Source: Amphibalanus amphitrite
Taxonomy: Eukaryota; Arthropoda; Thecostraca; Balanomorpha; Balanidae
DNA length: 64,000 nt
Direction of reading: 5' to 3'
NCBI RefSeq assembly: GCF_019059575.1
Contig: NW_024881592.1
Span: 1-64,000 of the forward strand
Under the pieces are notes generated by a model that was not told the DNA's origin, did not search any database, and saw only the letters and a list, made by a program, of their open reading frames with translations. Positions 1 through 12,900 of the stretch are shown here, one piece after another. The first letter of the stretch is position 1. Each line of letters opens with the position of its first letter. The translations under genes and the position numbers were made by a program.

Positions 1-1495
<1,495 letters not shown>

Positions 1496-1503
1496 GAATA
1501 CCG

Positions 1504-2492
1504 GGGTCCACGTCAAAACAGCTAGTGACTATTGAGCTAGTGACTTTTGAGCTGGTAAAAAAGAGCTAGTGCTTCAAAACAGCTAGTGACAAAACAGCTA
1601 GCGCCAAAATAGCTAGTAATGCAAAATAGCTTGTGCACTAAATCAGCTAGCGACTAAACAGCTAGTGTCAATATAGCTGGTAGAGCAAAATAGCTAGTGC
1701 TTTATTATAGCTAGTGACAAAATCGCTAGCGTCCACTAATAACCAATGAAGCAAAATAGCTGATTCGTAGAGCAGCTATTATAGATTCTTTCCCGACGAC
1801 GAGTCCCGCGCAAAGAGAAGGAGCAGAAGAGCACCGTTGTTTAACAAAATTATTTGGAATGTTAGAAGAAGGACAGAGGACGGGATTCCTAGGACAAACA
1901 ACAAATTAGAAGCGTGGCACCGGGGAATTCAAGCCATCCAAAAAGCATCTGATCCAATCCAATCCAAAAATCCAATCAAAAAATCTTCAAGCATCTGATC
2001 TTGTGAAATATTAAAGTGGCCAGGATGTTCAAAAACGAAAGAAAACATACAGAGACATGAATGCCAGATTAGTCACTACTGAGACGCTACAGGGAAGGCA
2101 TTATTGGCAAAAAAGAATTCATTCGGGGAGTAGGTTTCAACATCACTTTGAATGTTTGAGATGGCATATCGCGGGAAATACATATTTACAGTCATAGATA
2201 TCTTGCATTTTCGAAGCGAAGTGAATGGGAAGGGAACAAAGGTCCAACGAAATTGCTATTTTGATGATAGCTATTTCGTCACTAGCTGTTTTGAGGCACT
2301 AGCTCTTTTGCCTCACTAGCTACTTTGGCGCTAGCTGTTTTGTCACTAGCTGTTTTTAAGCACTAGCTATTTTGCTTCACTAGCTATTTTGACGCTAGCT
2401 GTTTTGTCACTAGCTGTTTTGAGGCACTAGCTGTTTTGTACTAGCTCAAAAGTCACTAGCTCAAATGTCACTAGCTATTCTGACGTGCACCC
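1504..2492. mobile_element. Non-autonomous DNA transposon with 8 bp target duplication and CACTAGCT arrays
   Basis: The ends are inverted: GGGTCCACGTCAAAACAGCT at the left, and the right end reads GGGTGCACGTCAGAATAGCT on the other strand. The perfect 8 bp direct repeat GAATACCG flanks it at 1496-1503 and 2493-2500. Inside each end lies an array of degenerate, roughly 15-20 bp units built on AGCTAGTGACAAAAC (1510-1760) and its inverse complement (2260-2480). The 500 bp core has no significant open frame. An 8 bp duplication fits hAT, P or Merlin-like superfamilies; the GGG ends do not decide between them. Recent insertion is implied by the intact duplication. Confidence 0.9.
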
Positions 2493-2500
2493 GAATACCG

Positions 2501-3455
2501 CAGGCAACGCGATTGAATGTGAGCAACGTTTCTGAATGATATGCTGTGATTCACATTTTCCTTTTCTTAATCGCATCAGGGGGGACGCTGAAAATCGTGT
2601 TGTTTTTGTGCAGCGCGCAGAACTTGCAAAAGTAAGTTTCATCTAAATCATTTGCCATTGAATGAGTTATCTCTGAATTGTTAGTGCCCGCGATGTTTTT
2701 TTTTTTTTAATTTTATTTCACAGCCTGCTGCGAATGTTTGACTTTGTTTTACGAACCTTTGTTGTTCTGACGTAGATTGTCCAGTGGGCCGTATTTCACA
2801 GCTGCAGTGCTGACATTGGCTGGCTAGTGGGTCCGTAGGACGGAGCTGGCCCGCTGCCACCCTTTCAGCACGAGTTCCACGACCGCTGCCGCTGCGACGA
2901 CCGCCGCGTCCCGCCTCGCTTGGTTACAGAGAGCACTGCGACCCAGATGTACCCCGATTGTGACATTGGAGCTTTTATTGTGTCGTTTTTCAGAAGATAT
3001 TTGAAATAAAAATGCACGAGTTTTTAGGCATGTCACAGACGTTTATGTTCATTCAACGCCTTTGAAGTTCATTGAGTAATGTTTTCAGCGAATAATGATG
3101 GCCAAGGGTAGGTCACTTGACACTTCCTTAGGTATGTGCAAAAACTGGAGTTTGAGTGTTTCTGGATGTTGCATCATCCTCTGGGATAATTGTTCACAAA
3201 TATCTTGTAATGTGCGAGTATGCTGGTGACGGACATGGAAGTTGTCTGCGGTGCGATTTCAGTCTCATGACCGGCCCGTATCGATCGCGGCACTCGACAG
3301 GTGTGCCCTGTCGTCTCTAACTAACAGCGGCTCTCCGACCAGTTTGCACTTTCACAAGGAAGCGGCGAAACTAGAAAATAGACATTAAATGGCTAGAAGG
3401 TGTGAATTTCACACCTTCTACTGTGAATAGGGCTGCGGAAGAACTGTGGGTTTCA
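2501..3455. other. No gene seen
   Basis: Ordinary mixed sequence with a T run at 2699-2709. No convincing exon, repeat or RNA gene is visible. Confidence 0.5.
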
Positions 3456-3459
3456 TTAA

Positions 3460-4636
3460 CCCTCGCCCCGTTGGGGGGGGGCATTTTGGCCCCCCCTGTG
3501 GTTTTTCCTGAATAGCAAGAAAACGGCGGCGCGCAGCGCCGCCAAATTTTCAGTACCTTCCCGGGCATCAATTTGACACCTTCACACCAAATTTCAAGTC
3601 TTAGGTCACCTTAGGTCAGGAGTTATTGAGGTCAATCTGAGGTCATGTTCGAGCAAAAATGAGCAAAAAACATGCAATCTTGAAACGCTCACCAAATCTA
3701 GAGTTATCAAGCAATTTCAAAGTTCTTTATATGGTCTAGTAGACAAAAAGCGGTGCTACAAAACTGCTATCTCGGATTTTCAAAATTTTCGGTTTTTGAC
3801 CAAAAAAAAATTCATAAAATTAATTTTTTTAGAAAAACTTTGAAAAAATCCAAATTTTTTCCGAATTTAAAAAAAAAACGGAATATATGTGATAGTCCCA
3901 GCGCTCTTCTATATACATACCAAATTTTCAGATCGATATCTCGTTTTTTGGCCAAGTTATAGCGAAAAAACTGTTCAAAAATGATGACGTCAATTTTTTT
4001 AACTCAATTTTTAGCGATTCTAGACCACGTACGGCAAAACAAAGACCACCATTGAACTCCCTGTGACGAGCTGCATCGATTCAATACCCATTTTATGCAA
4101 AAATATTAACTTTGAAATTTGACCTAATTTGACCTGACCTTGACCTGACCTTGACCTGACCTTGACCAAAACGTGATCTAAGCTGGCCCCAAAGGCTGCC
4201 TGACCCATATAATCGCATTTGTCATGTAAAATGGACCATAAAACATGTATCACACGACACTTTCATATTGTGACCCCCCCGTGACCTGACCTCTGTGACC
4301 TGACCTGGTATCAGTGACCTCAAATAGCAAAATATGTGTTTGAAGAACATTTCCCCATCGATGATTTTCAATGAAATGCATTTTACTCGATTTTACAACG
4401 CATTTCTTGAAGTGCCTGTAAACGGTGAAAATTGGACCTTTGACCTGACCTGTGACGTCATCGGTTTGACCTAGGTCAATAAAATTGGGTCACAAGGTAG
4501 TTCCCCGTTGGGGCTATCCAACGCCGTTTACCGCTTGTCGCTATGTTGCGTGGTTCTCGAGATCTTAGGGGGGGGGGGCCAAAATGCCCCCCCCCCAACC
4601 GGGCGCGTTGCTCGGCAGAGCCCAACGGGGCGCGGG
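3460..4636 (+). mobile_element. TTAA-flanked G/C-hairpin element, copy A
   Basis: The 1177 bp element is flanked by TTAA at 3456-3459 and 4637-4640 and has CCC...GGG termini, as in piggyBac-type insertions. The left end reads CCCTCGCCCCGTTGG then a G tract, the tip CATTTTGG and a C tract. The right end carries the inverse complement of the same hairpin (4567-4598) and a second, duplicated copy of the terminal motif. I hand-count about 20 AGGTCA/TGACCT hexamers inside, against about 0.6 expected by chance. There is no transposase frame, so it would depend on an enzyme encoded elsewhere. Confidence 0.85.
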
Positions 4637-5139
4637 TTAAAGATCACCAACTGCCATTTCGCCAACCAAGTGCCATTTCGATGCCCATTTATGTTTTGAC
4701 ATTATCTCGTTTTGAAGCCACCATATCCACTTTTCGAACCGAAATGAAGATGTGCTCAGGTAGATCACGCGCCAAACATGTTATATTGATGCGAGAATAT
4801 GATTGATTTGACTCTTATGACTCTTATGATTTTCTGTTCACGTAGCCTCTCTTGTTTTTCGCGGTTCGTGCTATACATACAAGTCACAGCCTGCCTGCAT
4901 GATATATTTCCCTACCGTTTCTCATTAGCGGCATGGCTGCGCTAATGCTCACAATTATGTTTCGTTATTAATCAAACGTCGGCTTGCGGACAGCTCGCCT
5001 GCTCCACACGCAGGCAAAACACGGAACAGTGAATACGAGCTTCATATGGCCCCCATGGGCGGGGCAGACGGGGAAAGACGAACCCCGGCGTTGTTGTTAG
5101 TGATGGGGAAACAAATGTATCGGGCGATCCTGTTGTTTG

Positions 5140-5568
5140 CTACATTGTCACCTCTGTCGGGATGAGGAACGTATTGTCGTTGAACGCCATGACCGCGGTC
5201 GGGTCACGTCCGCGGCTCGCTGCCGCCGTGACACTGTGACACAGCGGCGTCGCGTCGGCGTCGGCGGCCCGTCGACGGGCCCCGCCCCCGCCCCCGCCCC
5301 CGCCCCCGCCCCCGCCCGACAGCGCGCCCCGGGCCCGGGCGGCAGTGCAGTGTTGGTTGGCGCCCTGCAGTGGCCGGCCGTGGGTCTCAGTAGCAGCCGG
5401 CTGCAGTTGCCACAGTGCCGAACCGCTGAGCCGCTGAGTTAGTGTCACGTGCTGTCGTCAAAAGTAACCGAGCGGACTCAGTGGCCGGTGTGTCGTGAAA
5501 ACGAGGGGCGCATTTGTCAGTGTCGGGTCGCTGCGCTTCTCTCTCCGCTCACGCCTGTAGCCCACTCG

Positions 5569-5662
<94 letters not shown>

Positions 5663-6311
5663 CTCTCCCCGGCGACGGCCGTGACGAAGTGACGATGTGG
5701 CCGACTCACCTGGCGTGATAGCACGTGCCCGAGGTCCGCACGAGGCCGTCACGAGCTTTACGCCCCAGCCGGCGGCCCGGCTCGGGGCGGAACCTTTCCG
5801 TCGGAACAGGAAGGGGAGGCGTGACACGCACCTGTGCACCGGCCCGTGCAAAACTGCCGCCGTGCGCGCGGTGACCCTGGCCGGCCCCGTCAGATCTGCG
5901 CTGAGAGCTCCCGATCTGTGCTGAGAGGTCCCGTCGGTCGGTCGGGTCTTTGAAGAGGACTGGACATTACGCATTAGACGGCCACTGACTGATAGCGGTG
6001 CGGTTTCTGCGATAGTGACCTAGGACGGGAGGCGCCCGCACTGCGAGCCCCGACTCTCTGACGTGAGATTAGCACACCGCTCGTGACTTTTGAGAGTCGC
6101 CCATTGTTTTGAGATTTGGTGTGTGGGCGCATTAGTTCATGATTGTGCGTTGAGTGGAGAGGATCAAGTGCCAGTGAGAGACGGAGAAGGAGAGACATGT
6201 GATCGATCATGGTGTCAGAGCGTGCCGGGAGCGAGAGACCGAGCCGGAAATGAAGAGGAAGTGGAGAAGAACGAAAAACAGCCCGTCCCTTATACATTTA
6301 GCTGGAAAAGG
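5140..6311 (+). promoter_or_regulatory. CpG-rich region, possible upstream promoter and 5' UTR exon
   Basis: This stretch has high GC and CpG, a run of CCCCCG units (5278-5316), a (CT)n tract and then GA-rich sequence ending in AAAAG followed by GTACGA at 6311, which could be a splice donor. It could be the far-upstream promoter and noncoding first exon of Mctp, which lacks another clear 5' UTR. It could equally belong to another gene. No TATA box is evident and no transcript evidence exists. Confidence 0.3.
5569..5659. repeat. (CT)n microsatellite
   Basis: About 90 bp of almost perfect CT dinucleotides inside the CpG-rich region. Long frames read across it on both strands (Leu/Ser and Glu/Arg) are artefacts of the repeat. 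Confidence 0.97.
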
Positions 6312-6539
6312 TACGAATGAATGTCAGAAGCTACGCATTGTATGTTCTCTGTCTCATCGAAGCACGTATCGCGGTTTTGCTTTGTGATAATCACCTCAAG
6401 GCCAGAGCTCATATAAGCAAATATAAGCAAATCCGGAAGCTCCGTTGTGCGGGTCATATACTAGTAAATGTGAGCCATATGGTGGACAAATTTGTATTTT
6501 ATTTGGTCGCACAGATGTGTTATAGGCGTCCAATATTAA

Positions 6540-7713
6540 CCCGCGCCCCGCTGGGCTATTCAGCCATACGCGCCCTGCTGGGGGGGGGGGGGGGGGGCAG
6601 ATTCTGCCCCCCCCCCTGTCTAACTTCCGAACCGATGGTCGTAGAAAGACGGGGAAAACGGCAATTGAAAGCTCTCAACAAGGCGGATCTTAAGAGCCCA
6701 AATTTTTTTGCTTAAGTAGGTCAGAGGTCAGGTCAAGGTCAGGTCAAGGGCACAAAATGCAAGTTTCTACAGTATCGGCCTTGCACCGTAGTTGCCGAAG
6801 AATGGACTGAGACTGATTGCCCAAAAAGTGTTCTTAGACTACCAAGACAATATTCGTTGCATACAATGTCATTCAAAGGCCAAGGTCAAGGTCAGGTCAG
6901 GTCACCAAAAACAAAATATAGAAAAGGGCATGTGCGACACATGTTTTATGGGTGATTTTACTCATAGAATGCAATAGGCACACTCAATAAGTGATATGGA
7001 CCACCTCTGGATGAATTTCAGGTCGAGGTCAGGTCAAGGTCAGGTCAAGTGAGGTCAAATTTTGAAGTTGGTTGTTAAGGCCTAAAAAGGTGTCCATCTG
7101 ATGCAGTTTTTCACGGCGAATCGAATGGTGCTATTTTTGTTTCAGTACGAGGTCTAGAACTTCCAAAAAAATCATTTTAAAATTTTTTGTGTGTCATGAC
7201 GTCATAAAATTTTGAATAACTCCCACATTTTTGAACCGATTCTTCTAAAAATTGGTATTTAGGTGCTCATAGACCAGTTCTCTGACATATATTCCGGTTT
7301 TTTCGATACACTCAAAATTTTGGATTTTATAATTATTTTCCCAAAAGTCAGTTTTTTGAAAAAAAATTGGGCCAAAATCCAAAATTTTCAAAAAACCGAG
7401 ATAGCCATTTGATAGACAACGTAGAATCACGTATAACCTTTTTTGTTACGTCTTGATTCCTTTAAAAATGAAGATGTTAGCGGCGTTTGAAATTTTGCCG
7501 TTTTTGAGGCGAAAATTGCGAACATGACGTCACTAAAACGTCAATTTCTCAAAAAATTTCCGACGGATTTCGCTCAAATTTTCAGGGAACGTGTCAAATT
7601 GATGTATGATAAGGTACTGAAAGTTTAACGTCGCTGGCGTAACGCGTTTAGAAGTTATTGGCGAAAAACGGGAGGGGGGTAGATTCTGCCCCCCCCCCGC
7701 AGCGGGGCGCGGG
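6540..7713 (-). mobile_element. TTAA-flanked G/C-hairpin element, copy B
   Basis: The 1174 bp element is flanked by TTAA at 6536-6539 and 7714-7717, and is in the opposite orientation to copy A because the duplicated terminal motif is at the left end here. The terminal motif is CGCCCCGCTG and the hairpin tips contain AGATTCTGCC at both ends. Many AGGTCA half-sites are present, including extended CAAGGTCA forms at 6860-6905 and 7020-7060. No transposase is encoded. Confidence 0.85.
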
Positions 7714-7717
7714 TTAA

Positions 7718-9380
7718 TTTTCACGCATGAACATCGCATCGATGCGCTGCCATATTACATGACATTACTCGAACTTCATCGAGTTATTGGCAAACAACGT
7801 CCATGAAAACGAATTTTAATTTGGTCGTTCAGATCTTTTCCAACAATACAGACTCAACGGCTCAACGCTCAACGTAGATAAGTTTCGTCCCATCTGTTGA
7901 GTCTCGCAACATATTGAAACACAGCTCCACTGTGTTGTGCTCTGTAACAAAAAGGTCGATTATTATGCATTGGGCCCGTCCTTTCGCCTTTCAACTGCTC
8001 TCCATCAGCCGCTACATCTGTCATCGATGGCCGGTTACCGCGAACGAGCTAACCAACTATAAAATATGAAATCACGAGCAGCCAAGTATGTCTGGACGAG
8101 GAAATCAAATTAGGAGTTAGAAATGAAAAGTAAAACTGTTGTTTTGGAAAGCGAAAGGCATGTTAGACGTGATTGTTTATCCAAACAACTGCTGACGCCT
8201 GCATGGTCCGCGAGTTATTGGTGTCCATCCATTCTGGTCATGCATTTTAGTGGAGTCGAAATCGTATTCACTGCGGGCTATCTGAACTAATCGTATAGTA
8301 ATGCGATCCGAGTGCACTTGGTCAGTGGTCAGCCACCACGCCGCCCCCACCACGCGGACCCAGGGGTATTGACCAACAGGTCTGTCTTCATGACCATCAG
8401 CCACCATCCACGTTATGTCACTCTTCCATCAGGCGCCGGGGGGCGGCGGCGGCTGACGCTCGCGGCAGCCGTCCATTCAGCTGGACGATTCTCACATCGT
8501 TAGCGGCTGGTGGGGCTCAGCGACGCAGCCACGCCCATTCATCGGCCTGGGTCGTTTGGGCGCGCGCTCCAGCGGCGCCGAGACAATTCTGTCTCACCCT
8601 GGAGGCAATTCTGCCTCACCAGGGAAACAACTCTGCCTCACCCCGGGAGACAACTCTATCTCTCTCTGGCCCGCCGGTTGGGGCCGGTCGATTATGAAAA
8701 CGGATGTGTCAGAGCGCGAGCCCGACAGTTGGCCACTCGGAAAGGTCGCCGAGAAGCCTGCGGGCGGTGAGCCGGGGACCTGCGGGACGCTATCCGCCTG
8801 GGACGCAGGTGGCCGACGCCGAGTTTTTCGTTACCGACACTGTGTCGCCGTGTCCTAATGCTGGCGCAGCGTTACTCAGTTATGGGTGAAGGTCTTTGGT
8901 TCACTTACGTTTGATATGAGTACGTATCGGACTCGATATTGCGTCGTAACTTTATCCTTAAGCAATATTGGTCGATCTCTACGAAAACCTGGGTACTGCG
9001 TTATTGCAAGTTATTGCAACGAGGAAAGTTGTTTCATTAGTTGAGGTCTGATGAAGGCTGGGCGCCTCGCCTCACCGCTCGAGTATATATGTGCGGATAG
9101 AACATGTGGCATCGCTTGTATTGCTAACAAGTCCCATGACATTCCTGAAAATCGTGTAGGATGACAGTTAATTAGCCGTCATAGCTACAGAGTATTGTGC
9201 GCCACGCTATAGCATTACTTTTCTGTGTGGTGTTTTGAGCAGAACAAAATCCATTGACTTTTGACTGCCACAAAAAAACGTATTCACAATTGAAACGACT
9301 GATGAATATAAAGACGGGCCAAATTGACACAAATTTTTATTTATGTGACCTGACAATATTGTAAGTTACTACAGACATCG
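7718..9380. other. No gene seen, GC-rich centre
   Basis: 8420-8870 is GC- and CpG-rich with overlapping open frames up to 100 codons on one strand; none resembles a known protein. The remainder is AT-balanced and featureless apart from the short tandem array noted separately. Confidence 0.5.
8580..8668 (+). repeat. Short tandem array of about 27 bp
   Basis: Four degenerate units containing GACAATTCTGTCTCACC, GGCAATTCTGCCTCACC, AACAACTCTGCCTCACC and GACAACTCTATCTCTC follow each other. It is small and probably not functional. Confidence 0.7.
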
Positions 9381-9391
9381 ATGTTACAAAC

Positions 9392-9551
9392 CAGTAGCGG
9401 CGGAACACCTTCAATTAAGGGGGGCCGGGGGGGGGGGGGCACTGCCGACTTTTGATCCCATTCTTTCCATGCAACGCCCATAGGGCTAATGTTAAAATGC
9501 CGAAATCAAAGGGGGGCACGGTGCCCCGGTGCCCTCCCCGTTCCTCCGCCT
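9392..9551. mobile_element. 160 bp MITE with 11 bp target duplication
   Basis: The direct repeat ATGTTACAAAC occurs on both sides (9381-9391 and 9552-9562). The ends are imperfect inverted repeats (AGTAGCGGCGGAAC versus AGGCGGAGGAAC on the other strand), followed by a long G tract at the left. It lies 87 bp upstream of the alternative first exon at 9639. A 9-11 bp duplication is typical of Mutator-like insertions, but the family is not determined. Confidence 0.75.
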
Positions 9552-9638
9552 ATGTTACAAACAACAGAAAGCATGATCAAGCACAATATTGAAATGAGCT
9601 CTATAAACGTGTGACCGTGTCTCAGAGGGTGAAGCTAC

Positions 9639-9901
9639 ATGCCCGCTCCTGGAATGTCCTACGGTACGCTATTGTCCAAAGGTAGTTGTGACATCCCAGC
9701 GGTGTCGGAGGGGATCACGCGGCTCCATTTCGCCAACGAGCGGCCGGAGTCTGCGGACAGCAATAACAACGGGACGTGCTGTGACTCTGTTCCAGATTCA
9801 GAGAAGACGCCAGAGCACCGGTCCCTGCATGGAACCCTGTTGCGACACTTCTCCAAGTCGGCCATTGACCTCACCAGGTCACGGGACAGGTCAAATGACA
9901 G
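9639..9901 (+). CDS. Mctp: Mctp alternative first coding exon a
   Basis: The open frame starts at ATG 9639 and runs for 87 codons plus two bases to a consensus donor (ACAG followed by GTGAGA at 9902). It ends in phase 2, the phase required by the exon at 14091, so it can replace the exon at 13363. The protein is hydrophilic and Ser/Arg-rich near its end ([18 protein letters not shown]), similar in style to the other N-terminal exons. An upstream CAG at about 9624 could be an acceptor for a 5' UTR exon. No known domain is visible. If the donor were not used the frame would stop at 9905. Function as an alternative N-terminus is inferred from phase and donor only. Confidence 0.5.
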
Positions 9902-12900
9902 GTGAGAACATCACAGGGATTTTACCAGACAAAGTCCCAGGAAAACTTGGGACTTTTGTTGTGTCACAAAATTTTGTTGATTAAGTTCAGTGGGAAAAAA
10001 AGTGTTCTTTTTACTGTATTCAGAAAAAAAAATTCGACACCAGTAAAATGTATATGAATCGGTAGCTTTCGGGGGCTGCTGACTCCTTCATCAGCCTGCC
10101 TTTTAAAATATCCCACTCTGAAAGGCAGGCTGATGAAGGAGACAGCATTCATCTAATTTTAAAAGGCAGGCTGATGAAGGACGCAGCAGCCCCCACAGCT
10201 ACCGATTCATATACATTTTACTGGTGTCGAAAATTTTTTTCTGAATATTTATCATGTCCCAGTACAACAATTCCATATTTAAAAGTTGTTTTTACTGTTT
10301 CATTTATGCCATGCTCAAAAAAGCATTTGCCATTTGCTCAAAACCTGTGTAGCTATGTGGATGTTCGAGGGATTTATATTCCACAGGGTACGCCAAGTCT
10401 CATTAGGACAATTGCCATAAATTACAGTTGCTTTACTATACTGTAGTGCTGACGCTGTCCGGAATACAAATCACATCATCACATAATTTCGTGTCGGTGT
10501 GCGGTCGAGTTCATTGGTGGCTAAATGTAGTGGGCGGTCCCTGATGAGCATTAGAATATTTATGTATTCAGAATTGGACTTTGTCGGACATTTCCTGATT
10601 TTGCTGGCACACTTTGGAGAGCGTTGTTCATGGCAGTTAGACTGCCAGGCGAGAAATAAGTTTGTTGACTATTGCTGGCGTTATTGTGCCAGGAATGAAC
10701 TTGACGACAGTCGTCTTTTGGTTGGTATTATCAAATGTGCTTACTTAGATACTTCGATTATTATGGTAAAGGTTCTTGCCTTTAGCAAGTTCCTCAAAAA
10801 ATAAATAAATAACCATGTAAATAAATACATATGCAACGTGCTCGGCTCGTTAATTATTTAGAAATGATTAAACTTTGGCTTTTCGAAAAGCCGAAAAGCT
10901 AAGTTGTTTTGATAAATGAATAAATAAATAAGTAAATAAATACATAAATAAATGCATAAATAAATGAAAAATACAAAAATAAAGAAAAATTAATCATATA
11001 CCTGTTGTTTACGCTTAATGTACGAATGTATGATCCTTTAGGTGTTTTTGCATTATGTGTAGACTTCTTAAACATCTAGGCTTCATTTCTTGTGTTTTAT
11101 GTGAAGTGAAACTGTGAAATTCGCATCTTTCATCTTATTTCAAAAATGATAATCCTTATCTTGATGTTCGGCAGTCGCCGGCTCAGTTTAAAGTGGAAAG
11201 TATTGCATAGTTCTTTTGAAGTGAATCCTGTCTAAAGATGCCTCTTTTTGTTCTTGTGAATAGTGCCTTTGATGTTTAGAACAGCGTCATATAGGCCATA
11301 GGGGTGTCGACTGTCGAAAGTTGTACTTGTCACTCAGCTCCTGTTCTCCCAGCAGCGTCCCGATGTTTTTTACTTTCACTGGAGGAATTATAATTTATAA
11401 TGCAGCTACTCCTTCGCTGGCTGAAGGGGATGCTACCACCTGACGGTTTTCTCCTGATTGCTCGCAACGCGTTAACGATAGAGAGGTGAAATGGAATAAC
11501 TGTAAAAATACTATGTATATCTACCCACAGCCAGAGATACCTAACATAAATCTAGATTCATACTCTCTATGCTACGACAAAAGTGATTGGTGAAGTTCTG
11601 TTATTTCTGTAACTCCTTTTGAGTTATATTTATATGTCCACGACCGCAGTGCTTGCTGTATTTATTTGAGCAGCTTGTGCTGTTGCAAAGGCGGTTCAGG
11701 CCAGGGGCTGTAAACTGACAATCGTTTATCTCCATGCAACGTAGACTATAGCCCACGCCTCTTTTTGTACAGCTGAACACTGAGCAGGATGAATGATCTC
11801 CGCTGTGCTTACAGTTGCTGCCATCTATCACCGATCAACGACAAACCCATATAGCCTCGTTGCTGGTGCGCCCTAAAACACCAAATCATCACCATCGTCC
11901 AAATTCAAAAGATAATGTGCATTCACCCTATGGTGTTGGCATCAAGTTCTGTAAATACAATCTACTCTGAGCTTGTTTATCCCATTTTTGGGTTCGACTT
12001 TTTCTATCTGTTCAAATCTTTTCGTTATCGTGCCACAGCTCAGCCGCCCCAGTTGAGCAGACGGCCACATATGGTTATGCGCAATGCGGCGCAGCATGCT
12101 CGCAGGCGGGAACGCTAGAGACATCTAGTGTCAGGTTTTGAAGTCTGTGTTAGCGAGGGGCGGACGGAAAGTTAGGGATGGAGGGTGATCCCTGACTGTT
12201 CAGCCCGAAAACGAAATTAAGATTACTTATGCATGGGCAGGTGCCCCTCCTTTCACAAGTTTTGGCTTTGGGGAATCATTCGAGCCTGCCCTCAGCTTGC
12301 GATGACGGCAAGCATTACCTATCCTCACATCTGCTACGTAGTACGTTCTCAGTGCATTTGATTCAAATCACCTACTAAGATCGATAAAGAATGTTCGTAG
12401 GAGAACACTTTGTTGGATCGAATCACCGAGCGCATGGATAATATGGCATTTTATGGTCAAAACGATATTGCTCACCGGAGGCCTGCCCTGTGAAATATAT
12501 CGGTGCTGCCACCTACAGTACCACGATGGAACTAGACTTACCGTACCTCGCCGCCGCACCACTGTATGTCTTCCTGAGCATAGCTCTACTCAGCTTATAA
12601 GCCTACAAAAGGCTTAGCCTAGCCTGCTTTATGTAGGCCGAACAGCTATACATACGTACCTGTATGCTAATTTTGGTGCTTTGTGAGATGCCTTCTTCTA
12701 AATAGCCACATTCGTCATCACGTAAGCCCATTCTCTGAGACTTTCGGCTTTCAGTTCGTGAAAAGCGCCATATCAATTTTCAGTTTCTTTGGCACACGGG
12801 GTCCGAGACCAAACCGGCATAAATCATCTATGATATAATTTGAACGTACAAACTAGTATGCCTGCACACACACACTACTGACTACACAGTGACTGCAAAT

